The notes: generated by a model from the letters alone, not told the origin. A DNA stretch of 64,000 bases from Verrucomicrobiota bacterium (GCA_025360015.1 JANYCZ010000057.1:1-64000), one strand, 5' to 3'. Positions 50,562 to 59,207 are shown, numbered from the stretch's first letter. Translations and numbers: made by a program.

Positions 50562-51536
50562 ATGTCTGCGTCGCACTCCAGTCAGTTTCACATCGGCATT
50601 TCAGGATGGCGGTATCCACCGTGGCGCGGCACCTTCTATCCGAAAGAATGGCCACAGAGGCGGGAGCTGGAGTATGCGTCCAGCCAGGTCAATTCCATCG
50701 AGATCAATGGTTCTTTCTATGCGCTGCAACGGCCGCAGAGTTTTCAGGCGTGGTATGAAGCGACGCCGGAAAACTTCATGTTTTCCGTCAAAGGCGGGCG
50801 CTTCATCACCCATATTCGTCGGCTGCAGGATGTGAAGGCTCCGCTGGCGAACTTCTTTGCCTCAGGCGTTCTGTGTCTGAAGGAAAAACTGGGGCCGTTT
50901 CTGTGGCAACTGCCGCCGAGTCTGAAGTATGAGCGTGAACGGCTGGAGACTTTCTTCGAGCTGCTGCCGCGTGACACCCGCGCTGCGGCCAAACTTGCGA
51001 GACAGCATGATGCGAAGGTCTCTGGCAAAGCGGCCATGAAGGTGGACGAGGTGAGGCCGCTGAGGCATGCGCTGGAGGTGAGGCATGCTTCGTTTCAATG
51101 CGCGGAGTTTGTGGAACTGCTGCGCGCGCATGACGTCGCTCTAGTCGTGGCAGACACGGCTGGCAAATGGCCCTTCATGGAGGATGTGACTTCCGACTTC
51201 ATTTATGTGCGCCTGCATGGAGATGAGAAGCTGTATGCCAGCGGTTACACGGAGGCCGCCCTGAAGGAGTGGGCGCGCAAACTGCGTGTGTGGGCCCGTG
51301 GCAGCTCTCCGGCGGGCTCCAAGCTCACCGGGCCGAAAGCGAAGACTGCCGCGCAAGGGCGGGATGTCTTTGTCTATTTCGACAATGACTTGAAGGTACG
51401 TGCTCCGCATGATGCGCAGTCTCTGGCACACCGGCTGGGCTTATCCAAAAAACCGCCGACTCCAGGGGGACTGGAATCGGCGGATGCCTTTGAGCCTCGG
51501 CACAACTGGCCGGACTCTTCGAGACGGAGGCGCTAA
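50562..51536 (+). CDS. DUF72 protein
   Basis: 324 residues from the ATG at 50562; a longer in-frame version would read through the SDR gene end and is rejected. The family TIM-barrel-like fold is shown by IGISGWRYPPWRGTFYP, YASSQVNSIEINGSFY, FSVKGGRFITHIRRL, FLWQLPPSLKYE, and YVRLHGDEKLYASGYTE. DUF72 proteins are of unknown activity. An extra C-terminal tail of about 30 residues is polar. The stop abuts that of the convergent secreted-protein gene with no base between. Confidence 0.9.
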   Translation: MSASHSSQFHIGISGWRYPPWRGTFYPKEWPQRRELEYASSQVNSIEINGSFYALQRPQSFQAWYEATPENFMFSVKGGRFITHIRRLQDVKAPLANFFASGVLCLKEKLGPFLWQLPPSLKYERERLETFFELLPRDTRAAAKLARQHDAKVSGKAAMKVDEVRPLRHALEVRHASFQCAEFVELLRAHDVALVVADTAGKWPFMEDVTSDFIYVRLHGDEKLYASGYTEAALKEWARKLRVWARGSSPAGSKLTGPKAKTAAQGRDVFVYFDNDLKVRAPHDAQSLAHRLGLSKKPPTPGGLESADAFEPRHNWPDSSRRRR

Positions 51537-52217
51537 TCAGCGGCTGATCTCACGCGTGGTGGTCGTGGTCGTTGTCTTAGTTTCCGAATCGACGGCGGAT
51601 TTAGGCAGACCTTTGCCGCCCAGTCCCAGGACTTCGACTTTGCTGGCCACCAGAGTGTCGCCGACCTTGGTGTAGAACACGCGTACGGGTGCACCCGCCT
51701 TGACGGACTGCGTTGGGACGGGCTTGCCATTTTCATCCACATAATTCGTGGTGGTGTTGTTGACGTAGCGCGCCGGAGTGGAGGAGGCACCGGGCATTTC
51801 AATGACCAGCACGCCGGGACTGACTTCCACCAGGGTGCCATCTGAGGTGAGCGCCGTATTCACGACGATCTTGGTGGCAAGGATCATGTTTCCCACCTGG
51901 GTATAATGAACGGTCACGGGAGTTTGCTGCGTGATGCGGTCCGGCGGGACCATGCGGTTGTGAGTGTCCACAAACATGGTGTCCGCATTGGTGACATAGA
52001 CGGTCATGCTGCCAGTGATGGGATCGAGCACGGTGAGGCCGCTGGCATTGTACGAGGTGATGGTTCCGGCGGCATGGAGATCCTGCGGCAGCGCCACTGA
52101 GGAGGCTGTTTGAGCAGCGGGCACCGTCGTGAGGGTTTGCGCCGAGCAATTCAGGCTCAGCGCCCAGAGGGGCGCGGCAAGGACAAGATAGCGGGAGGGG
52201 TGGGGATAACGTTTCAT
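51537..52217 (-). CDS. Secreted two-repeat beta-domain protein
   Basis: 226 residues with an N-terminal signal peptide (about 1-26). The mature protein has two copies of a about 60-residue domain: about 70-130 (TVYVTNADTMFVDTHNRMVP...VTVHYTQVGNMILATKIVV) and about 145-205 (ARYVNNTTTNYVDENGKPVP...VRVFYTKVGDTLVASKVEV). The pattern V-D/E-x-x-x-x-x-V-P...V-x-V-x-Y-T-x-V-G...A-x-K is shared with the next gene. The end is a Thr tract (TKTTTTTTTREISR). No known family name can be given. Probably cell-envelope. Confidence 0.72.
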   Translation of the reverse strand: MKRYPHPSRYLVLAAPLWALSLNCSAQTLTTVPAAQTASSVALPQDLHAAGTITSYNASGLTVLDPITGSMTVYVTNADTMFVDTHNRMVPPDRITQQTPVTVHYTQVGNMILATKIVVNTALTSDGTLVEVSPGVLVIEMPGASSTPARYVNNTTTNYVDENGKPVPTQSVKAGAPVRVFYTKVGDTLVASKVEVLGLGGKGLPKSAVDSETKTTTTTTTREISR

Positions 52218-52388
52218 GGTGAATGAGGGGGTTGATGGCTATGGTTTGTTTCGCAGGCAGGGGACAGAGTGGCTTTATGGAATCTGCCGCACAGGGGGGC
52301 TGACGCGTGGATCATCCTGATTCCTTCTCCATGCCCAGATGTTGCCTGATTGGTGTGAACGAGAAGACCCTGCTATTTAAAATACTCT

Positions 52389-52473
52389 AAAAAGAAGCGG
52401 GCGTGCGGCCCGTGAGGACCCACGCCCTTGAACCAGGTTTTCCATCTCTTTGAGACATCGAGATCGGTGCGCT
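52389..52473 (-). ncRNA. Candidate small RNA, copy B
   Basis: Minus strand: a -10-like CTAAAT at 52480-52485, a GATCTCGAT box near 52458-52466, then a hairpin at 52399-52427 (outer stem GGGCGTG/CACGCCC; inner stem changed by compensatory bases) and CGCTTCTTTTT. A separate terminator (52491-52505) ends the upstream gene, so this is likely its own unit. Confidence 0.5.
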
Positions 52474-52490
52474 GGTCACATTTAGCAACA

Positions 52491-52505
52491 GCCGCCGCAG
52501 GCGGC
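52491..52505 (-). terminator. GC-rich hairpin after the 52.5-kb secreted gene
   Basis: GCCGCC and GGCGGC with a three-base loop, 11 bp beyond the stop on the minus strand, followed by TGTTGCT. Strong stem, weak U-run. Confidence 0.55.
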
Positions 52506-52515
52506 TTTGGATGGA

Positions 52516-52884
52516 TTAATTGTCATTGACGACGACGCGGCTGACGACGCGGGCGTTGCCGTCCATGTCATAATACACTTGCACAGGGGTGCCCACTTTG
52601 ACGCGGGTAGGCACATCGCTTTCGGAGATGACCTGACCGTTCTTTGTTTCATACACCACCTTTTTGCCATAGCGGTAGGTCACCGGGCCGGTGGTTTCCT
52701 TCACGATGAAGTTGGTGCCGGGGGTGTATTCAGTGATGGTGCCGTTGCCGTAGGTGGTGGAACTGGAGCGGGTAGTGGTGCCGTCCCCGTAGGTCGTTGT
52801 GGTGGTGGTGGTCTTCTGGTCTTGCGCGTGGAGCAGCGCAGCGCTTAGGAAGGTGCAGGCGAGGAGGGTGGATAGGGATTTCAT
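52516..52884 (-). CDS. Secreted Thr-rich one-repeat protein
   Basis: 122 residues with an N-terminal signal peptide (about 1-20). A Thr tract QDQKTTTTTTTYGDG opens the mature part, followed by Ser/Thr/Tyr-rich repeats (YGDGTTTRSS, YGNGTITEYTPG). The C-terminal domain (VTYRYGKKVVYETKNGQVI...VGTPVQVYYDMDGNARVVSRVVV) is the same small beta domain seen twice in the next gene. Probably envelope protein of unknown role. Confidence 0.7.
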   Translation of the reverse strand: MKSLSTLLACTFLSAALLHAQDQKTTTTTTTYGDGTTTRSSSTTYGNGTITEYTPGTNFIVKETTGPVTYRYGKKVVYETKNGQVISESDVPTRVKVGTPVQVYYDMDGNARVVSRVVVNDN

Positions 52885-53161
52885 ATCGTTTGTTTGGTTT
52901 GAGGTTTGAGGTTTGATAAACCATCCATGTTGGATGGCATGGGTGAGATCGCAGACTTGTTTGACCGCGGATGTGAAGCTCCAGCTCCTGAAGGCGAGGT
53001 AGGAGCGCAGGAGATCAGGGGGCAGTATGAGGCCTCCCTCGGACGGCCGTTCGCAATCGTTTGAGGAAACATGCCGGATGGGTGAAAAAATGACCGCCTG
53101 ATGTCGGGAGCAGCACAGTCCCCTAGAGCCTGCAGATCTGCGTGCGCGATTCTACTGTATC

Positions 53162-54883
53162 ATGAAAACTTCATCTCGCCCCATCACCGTCTTTTCCTTG
53201 CTGGCACTTGCCTGCCCACTGGCCGCGCAGGTGGTCACTCCACCTAACCAGCAGCTGACCTCCTTTGCGGCCTCTGCCGACACCACCGCCGCCGCCTCGG
53301 GCGATGGCCTTGTGGTGGATCGCGGGCAGGCCTATCTGATGCGGAATGGACGCGCCGCGCGAATCAACAAGGCGCTGGTGCCAGACGGGAATGTGCTCAC
53401 TTGGGAGGGGCGACTGGTACCGCTGCCGTCGGGCTTTAGCATTTACGACCATGCGGCCACGCAGCCGGACGGGATCATGATGTTTGGTGGAAGCCCTTAC
53501 TTAATGCACAAGGGCCGCGCCGCTCTGATCAACAATGCCGTGGTGCCCCAGGGACAGGTGCTGACAGCGCAGGGACGGTTGATGGCGCTGCCTTCTGACT
53601 TCAGCGGTTTCGTGCCGGATGCTGCAGGCGCCGCACAGCCTTTGAGCACCGATCTGGGCGAGTCAGCCTCGCCGGCTGCGCTGCGAGCCGCCGCAGGGGC
53701 TGGTTTGCAGTCCAACGGCACGGTGGGAATGCCCGCCGCAGGTGGAACGAATGTGGCGAGTCCTGGAATGAATGCAGGGGGCGGCGCTGGGACTGGGGCT
53801 GTTCCTGGAGTCGGAACGAATGGGGGAAATACCATTAATAACGGAGACACCGTGCTCCTGGGTGGGCAGGGTTTACGCCCGATTGCGGGTGGCGGGCTGC
53901 GCACGATACCTGGAGATACGGCGGCTACGGTGACCAATGGAGCGACACGTCCTGCGGTCACTGGCAAGCCTCCAGGCCTCACTGGTGCCCGGACCGTCGG
54001 CGATGGTGTAAGAGACAATGGTACGCGGGCTCGCTCCGTGGGCACGCCTCCGGCAATGCCGGGAGGAGGAGTGGGTGGGAACACTGGCGGCGGTGCCACC
54101 ACGACGGCCGGAGGAGGTGCGATCACCAATACCGCAGGTCCCACCGTAGCCAATGGAGGCATCACCACTGGACTGGGCAACACTGGGACGAACGCCAACG
54201 GAACAAGCGTGAACGGAACGAATGGCAACGGAACGAATGGCAATGGTACGAATGGCAACGGAACGAATGGCAACGGAACGAATGGCAACGGAACGAATGG
54301 CAACGGAACGAATGGCAACGGAACGAATGGCAATGGTACGACTAGCAACGGAACGAATGCCAATGGTTCTACTAATGGAACGAACGGCAATGGAACAACA
54401 GCCAACACGGCTGGTGGGGTGCCGGCGACAACCGCCGGGGGCGCGACCGCTAATACTGCGGGTGGGGTTCCTGCCACCACTGCCGGAGGCGCAACGGCTA
54501 CCACGGCTGGCGGCGTCCCTGCGACGACCGCAGGCGGAACGACAGCGAACACAGCAGGCGGTATGCCAGCGACAACCGCTGGAGGCGCGACCGCGAACAC
54601 TGCCGGTAGTGCACCCGCGACCACTGCAGGAGGCACTACGGCAAATACAGCCGGGGGCACTGCAGCTAACACGGCCGGGGGCATCGGAGGAACTTCAGCC
54701 AGCGGCGGTTCTAATGGAAGCAACGGCGGTGGCACTTCAGGTGGCACTTCAGGTGGCAGCGGGGGAGGTGCCTCCGGTGGAAGCTCTGGTGGGGGCAGCG
54801 GTGGTGGAGCCTCGGGAGGCAGTGGTGGTGGCGCAGGTGGTGGTGCAGGTGGTGGCGCAGGTGGTGGCGCAGGTGGTCGTTGA
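53162..54883 (+). CDS. Secreted DUF6799-type protein with long repeat tail
   Basis: 573 residues with a signal peptide (about 1-22). Two copies of a DUF6799-like domain (about 44-85 and 97-140) are shown by DGLVVDRGQAYLMRNGRAAR and GIMMFGGSPYLMHKGRAAL. From about 200 the protein is low complexity: Gly/Thr/Asn segments, about eight perfect NGTNG units (near 345-385) coded by a 15-bp minisatellite, then an 8-residue repeat of the type AGG-x-x-A-x-T (about 415-510), and a Gly-rich end (GGGAGGGAGG). The tail could be flexible, a matrix or adhesin. The region is prone to slippage. Confidence 0.75.
   Translation: MKTSSRPITVFSLLALACPLAAQVVTPPNQQLTSFAASADTTAAASGDGLVVDRGQAYLMRNGRAARINKALVPDGNVLTWEGRLVPLPSGFSIYDHAATQPDGIMMFGGSPYLMHKGRAALINNAVVPQGQVLTAQGRLMALPSDFSGFVPDAAGAAQPLSTDLGESASPAALRAAAGAGLQSNGTVGMPAAGGTNVASPGMNAGGGAGTGAVPGVGTNGGNTINNGDTVLLGGQGLRPIAGGGLRTIPGDTAATVTNGATRPAVTGKPPGLTGARTVGDGVRDNGTRARSVGTPPAMPGGGVGGNTGGGATTTAGGGAITNTAGPTVANGGITTGLGNTGTNANGTSVNGTNGNGTNGNGTNGNGTNGNGTNGNGTNGNGTNGNGTNGNGTTSNGTNANGSTNGTNGNGTTANTAGGVPATTAGGATANTAGGVPATTAGGATATTAGGVPATTAGGTTANTAGGMPATTAGGATANTAGSAPATTAGGTTANTAGGTAANTAGGIGGTSASGGSNGSNGGGTSGGTSGGSGGGASGGSSGGGSGGGASGGSGGGAGGGAGGGAGGGAGGR
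54206..54350 (+). repeat. 15-bp minisatellite coding NGTNG
   Basis: A tandem array of AATGGCAACGGAACG-type units, about eight in perfect phase plus diverged ends. Synonymous changes (AACGGA or AATGGT) are scattered, so the array grew by unit duplication. Unit number is likely to vary between strains. Confidence 0.85.
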
Positions 54884-55449
54884 GCTGAAAGTCTTCGATT
54901 CAAAGACGCTTCCCTTTTCGAACATTCCAACTTCAACCTTCATGATTGTATGAAAACGTTTTGATAGAAAGTGGTTGTGATTGATCCCAATGATAGGAAT
55001 GCGGCGGTGCTTTGATGAGGACGCCGCATTCCCATTTGGGCTCACACTTGATGGGTGGTCAATCCTCACGCTGGAGCGGCACCGAATCAGGGAGCGGTAC
55101 GGACGCATGTGCTGAATCAGGAGGAGCATGATCGTATGAACGTCTTTCAAGGGAAATATCTGGGGAAACTGCGACGTGGAATGGTAGAACATGACAGGCG
55201 GTTTTCGGGGTGAAGCGGGAGCGCGGCATGATGCGGGTGCTTCTCGCGCCCTTTCAGGACGCAACGCATGCATAAGATGGGTGTCTCGGCAGTTCCGGTG
55301 GTTTCCGCTCGCCAAGCCTTGCTTCACCACCGGCCAATCTCGCTGCTCCGGGAGCCCATGAGGAATGCGAGCTGAGCGAGGAGAAAAAGGCGTGCCCGCC
55401 GCTTCAGTGCCACTCCATATTTTATGAGAGACTCAATCGAGGGCAAATC
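54884..55449. other. Intergenic region, no gene seen
   Basis: About 565 bp. A perfect AAAACGTTTT palindrome lies at 54953-54962 and a weak REP2-like GAGCGCGGCATGATGCGGGTGC near 55218. The open frames on the minus strand have no domain, signal peptide or start context. Nothing else is supported. Confidence 0.5.
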
Positions 55450-56955
55450 TTACGGTTTCAGCCACGGGACCCAGGCGAACCAAAGCATGTAGGACAGGGC
55501 GAGAGCGAGGAGGCCATTGATGCGTCCGGCGCGCGGCTGGCGAACGCAGGCGATGAGTCCCAGCATCAAAGCGCCGCAGTGAATGAGCAGCGCGAGGAAG
55601 AACCACCACGGGCTGCTGAAGAGAGTGGCGTAGAGTGCAGCGGCGATGAATGTCGTGGCGAGAGCCATGCATGCTGCGGCACGTCGTCCGCAGCGCACTG
55701 CCAGCGTTTTCTTTCCCGCCGCTTCATCGGCTTCCAGATCGGGAAAGCCGGCGAGAATGATGGCGGGGAGAACGGCGAAGAACATGGGCAGCGCGAGCAG
55801 CCAAGGGCCTGTGTGCGCTGCGCCGCCCTGAGAGACATGGCCGAGCAGCACAACCAGCGCACTGTGGGTGAGGGCCACGACCGGCTCGCCGCAGGTGCGA
55901 TAGGCCAGCTTCAACGGCGGCGCGGTGTAGCCGATACCGAGGGTCAGGGCTGCGACGATGAGAGAGAGAAGACCGGGCAGGGATGTTTCAGGGAGAAGGG
56001 TGAGCCACACGATGACGCAGGCCAGAGATCCCGCCGCGACGTTCCTGCCTCTGTGGAGCTGCTGCGCAGTCAAGAGCCCCTGCACGATGACGCGTGAGCC
56101 GCCGGTGAAGGGGCCGCTGTTGCGGTTGTGCGTGTCGGTGGGTACATCGTGGATTTCATTGGTGAGCACGGCGATGGCTTCGAGCAGCCAAGCTGCTGCC
56201 CAGCATAGAAGGTAGGGCTGCCAGAGGAAGGGGGTGCCGCGCTCTGCCGAGGCAGTGGCAGCTCCCGCAGTCAGCGCCAGCCAGGGAAAAAAGTAAAACT
56301 GCGGGCGCAGGGCCTGGAGCCAGGCGCGGGTGCGCGGCCGCCAGCCGGTGTGCAGAATCTGGTCAAGCTGATAACCCTCTCGACGTGCCTGGTCCAGCCA
56401 GAGCTGGCGCTGCTCAGGCGTCGAGGCACGGATGGGGGAGAAGAGCAGCACTCGCACGGGGCCGATGCCGCAGAACCGCAGTGTGGCATCGCGCAACGCA
56501 CGGATGCTGCACGAGTGCAGCAGGCCGCGAAAGATCCAGCGGGGTGTGTCCATGGTGGCTATGAGCGTCGCGGATCTGCCGCCGAGCAGCCCTTCCCAGC
56601 CGCCATCCTCACGTTCCTCAAACGCAAAGCCGGGGAGCAGCACGCGGTCCAGCCAGCCTTTGAGCAGTGCAGGCATGCTGCCCCACCAGACGGGATAGAC
56701 GATCATAAGATGGTTTGCCCATAGAAGCTCCTGTCTTGAGCGCTCCAAGCAGGGCTCCAACTCCTGGCCGGTATAATTGGGATTGAAGACGAGCTCACGC
56801 AGCGCGAGCCAGCGGACCTCATGCTGGGCGGCGGAGGCACCATTGGCGGCAGCGGCAACGAGGCCGCCGCAAAAGCTGTCCGCACGGGGATGCGCATCGA
56901 TCACCAGAACGTGGTATCTACGTGATTTGGCTGCAGCTTGATGAGTCGCATTCAT
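55450..56955 (-). CDS. Flavodoxin-fold NAD(P)H:quinone reductase fused to UbiA prenyltransferase
   Basis: 501 residues in one frame. Residues 14-205 form a NAD(P)H dehydrogenase (quinone) of the flavodoxin-like family: VLVIDAHPRADSF at the FMN loop, ANHLMIVYPVWWGSMPALLKGWLDRVL and LIATMDTPRW. Residues 220-500 form a UbiA-type prenyltransferase with about eight helices, the first Asp-rich motif N266-EIHD270 plus D274, IGYTAPPLKLAYRTCGE, and the second Asp motif D406-LEAD410. All catalytic motifs of both halves are intact. This would join ring prenylation to quinone reduction in one chain. The gene stands alone; no other menaquinone or ubiquinone gene is near. Confidence 0.88.
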   Translation of the reverse strand: MNATHQAAAKSRRYHVLVIDAHPRADSFCGGLVAAAANGASAAQHEVRWLALRELVFNPNYTGQELEPCLERSRQELLWANHLMIVYPVWWGSMPALLKGWLDRVLLPGFAFEEREDGGWEGLLGGRSATLIATMDTPRWIFRGLLHSCSIRALRDATLRFCGIGPVRVLLFSPIRASTPEQRQLWLDQARREGYQLDQILHTGWRPRTRAWLQALRPQFYFFPWLALTAGAATASAERGTPFLWQPYLLCWAAAWLLEAIAVLTNEIHDVPTDTHNRNSGPFTGGSRVIVQGLLTAQQLHRGRNVAAGSLACVIVWLTLLPETSLPGLLSLIVAALTLGIGYTAPPLKLAYRTCGEPVVALTHSALVVLLGHVSQGGAAHTGPWLLALPMFFAVLPAIILAGFPDLEADEAAGKKTLAVRCGRRAAACMALATTFIAAALYATLFSSPWWFFLALLIHCGALMLGLIACVRQPRAGRINGLLALALSYMLWFAWVPWLKP

Positions 56956-57314
56956 CGGGGTTGGGGCCGGCGCATCCGCGCCTGGAATGCTTGAGAATCG
57001 TTTGAGGCAGGCCGGCTGCGCGTCAGGCAGTGTGTGAAGGCAAGAGATTTTAGGCGTGGTTGTTCGTCTGCATCATGCTCTTCAAGCCGAGGATCAGCTT
57101 GTGTGCGGCGTTCAATGTGGGCCGATTGTCGCCACAGGGGGGGACGCGTAGGTGTGGCTGCTTGCAGACTGAAGTCCGCGCGCCGTGGCTGCCCGATCCG
57201 AGCACAAAAAGCATGATGGCTACGCTCATTCGATTTGTCCGGCGCGATAGGATGTGCAGGTGCCAGCCAATGCCGCCCCTCCCTGAAACATTTCTTTCCA
57301 ACGCCGCCAGAGTC
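56956..57314. other. Intergenic region with two repeat fragments
   Basis: About 360 bp between divergent genes. It holds 57072-57101, a 30-bp piece found with two mismatches inside the MITE-like element at 47.9 kb, and the REP-like palindrome GCAGACTGAAGTCCGC at 57164-57179. The treZ promoter must lie here but no clear box pair was found. Confidence 0.55.
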
Positions 57315-59207
57315 ATGACTGAAACACCCGACAATTTGCGCCGTCGCCTGCCTGTGGGCGCGGAAACACAGCCCGAGGGCGGAGTACACTTTCGGACCTG
57401 GGCACCGTCATCCAAGCAAGTGACCGTGCTGCTGGGGCGGGACGAAGATCTGGCGTATGGCATTGAAGTGCCGCTGACTGCTGAGGCGGGCGGTTACTGG
57501 TCTGGCTGGTCTGCGGCCGCGTCTGCGGGGATGCATTATCGCTACCGGCTGGACAATGGCGAGTTTCCAGATCCGGCTTCGCGCTTTCAGCCGAAAGGGC
57601 CGCATGGCGCCTCACAGATCGTCGATCCGGCGATCTTTCAATGGTCGGATGACCAATGGAAGGGCGTCGCGCGCGAGGGGCAGGTGCTGTATGAAATGCA
57701 CCTCGGTACTTTCACGCGCGAGGGCACATGGGCGGCGGCGATGGCGGAACTGCCGCAGCTTGCGGAGCTAGGCGTCACGCTGCTGGAGGTGATGCCCGTG
57801 GCGGATTTTCCCGGGCGCTTTGGCTGGGGGTATGATGGGGTGAACCTGTTTGCGCCGACGCGTCTGTATGGCGAGCCCGATGACTTCCGGCGCTTTGTGG
57901 ATCGTGCGCATTCGCTGGGGCTCGGCGTGATTCTGGACGTCGTTTACAATCACTTCGGGCCGGACGGCAATTTTCTGAAGGAGTTCGCTCCGCATTACTT
58001 CACCACGCGGTATGCCACGGACTGGGGCGATCCGCCGAATTTTGACGATGAATTCAGCGCGCCGGTGCGCGAGCTCATCACTGCCAATGCGGCATACTGG
58101 ATTGATGAATTTCATTGCGATGGTCTGCGCCTGGATGCGACCCAAAACATTTATGATGCCTCCAATGAGCATGTGCTGGCGGCCATCACCCGGCGTGCGC
58201 ATGCGGCGGCGCGCGGGCGTGGCATTTACATTGTGGGGGAAAACGAGCCGCAGCATGCGCACCTGATACGCCCGCGTGCACAGGGCGGCCACGGGATGGA
58301 TGCGCTGTGGAATGACGACTTCCACCACACCGCCATCGTGGCGATGACCGGGCGAAACGAAGCGTACTACACCGATTACAAAGGATCGCCGCAGGAGTTC
58401 ATCTCAGCGACGAAATGGGGCTTTCTCTTCCAAGGGCAGCGCTACAAGTGGCAGAAGGCGCGCCGGGGTACGCCGTGCTTTGATCTGACTCCGGCGAACT
58501 TCGTCATCTTCCTGCAGAACCACGATCAGATCGCGAACTCCCTGTGGGGACGGCGCGCGCACACGATCACCAGCGCGGCGAAGCTGCGGGCTCTCACCGC
58601 ACTGCTGCTGCTGGGGCCGAACACACCGATGCTGTTTCAAGGGCAGGAGTTTGCGGCTTCCACACCCTTCCTTTATTTTGCAGATCACAAGCCGGAGCTG
58701 GCCGTTCTGGTCGCGAAAGGCCGTGAAGTATTCCTGGGCCAGTTTCCAAGCATCGCATCGGAGGATGTTGCGGCGCTCATTCCGAACCCTGAGCGGGAAG
58801 AAACGTTTCAGCGCTGCAAGCTGGACTTCGCGGATCGTGACAAAAATGCGGAGGTGCTGCTGCTGCACCGAGAGCTGCTGCGACTGCGCAAGAACGATCC
58901 GCTGCTGGGCAATGCGCAGCGCGGCACCTTTGACGGTGCGGTGCTGGGCACGTCGGCCTTTGTGCTGCGGTTCTTTGGGCGGGATCAAAACGACCGCCTG
59001 CTGCTGGTGAATCTGGGCGCGCATCTGCACCTGGATCCCGCACCGGAGCCGCTGCTGGCGCCGCCGCTGGGCTGCGTGTGGGAGACCGCCTGGTCCAGCG
59101 AGGATCCGCGCTATGGCGGCGGCGGTACGCCGGCCATCGATTCTGAAGACAACTGGAACCTTCCCGCTGAATTTGCCGCACTGCTCACCCCCATTTCCGC
59201 ACCATGA
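57315..59207 (+). CDS. treZ: Malto-oligosyltrehalose trehalohydrolase (GH13)
   Basis: 630 residues from the ATG at 57315. TreZ cuts trehalose from malto-oligosyltrehalose, the last step of the TreY-TreZ path. An N-terminal CBM48-like domain (RTWAPSSKQVTVLLG) is followed by the GH13 barrel: DVVYNHFGPDGN, GLRLDATQNI with the nucleophile, IVGENEP with the acid Glu, and FLQNHDQIANS. ALLLLGPNTPMLFQGQEF is typical. The partner treY is not in the window. The stop overlaps the next start by four bases (ATGA), so the two are coupled. Confidence 0.93.
   Translation: MTETPDNLRRRLPVGAETQPEGGVHFRTWAPSSKQVTVLLGRDEDLAYGIEVPLTAEAGGYWSGWSAAASAGMHYRYRLDNGEFPDPASRFQPKGPHGASQIVDPAIFQWSDDQWKGVAREGQVLYEMHLGTFTREGTWAAAMAELPQLAELGVTLLEVMPVADFPGRFGWGYDGVNLFAPTRLYGEPDDFRRFVDRAHSLGLGVILDVVYNHFGPDGNFLKEFAPHYFTTRYATDWGDPPNFDDEFSAPVRELITANAAYWIDEFHCDGLRLDATQNIYDASNEHVLAAITRRAHAAARGRGIYIVGENEPQHAHLIRPRAQGGHGMDALWNDDFHHTAIVAMTGRNEAYYTDYKGSPQEFISATKWGFLFQGQRYKWQKARRGTPCFDLTPANFVIFLQNHDQIANSLWGRRAHTITSAAKLRALTALLLLGPNTPMLFQGQEFAASTPFLYFADHKPELAVLVAKGREVFLGQFPSIASEDVAALIPNPEREETFQRCKLDFADRDKNAEVLLLHRELLRLRKNDPLLGNAQRGTFDGAVLGTSAFVLRFFGRDQNDRLLLVNLGAHLHLDPAPEPLLAPPLGCVWETAWSSEDPRYGGGGTPAIDSEDNWNLPAEFAALLTPISAP

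Noticed and set aside
54206-54660. Possible CRISPR-like array
   Set aside because: The units are contiguous with no spacers and remain in one coding frame; it is a coding minisatellite.
53497-54936. 479-residue Pro/Val/Ala-rich open frame on the minus strand
   Set aside because: It is antisense to the signal-peptide-bearing repeat protein and its repeats simply mirror the plus-strand arrays.
54749-55330. 193-residue minus-strand frame
   Set aside because: Half of it is antisense to the Gly-rich tail of the neighbouring gene; the rest has no recognisable feature.
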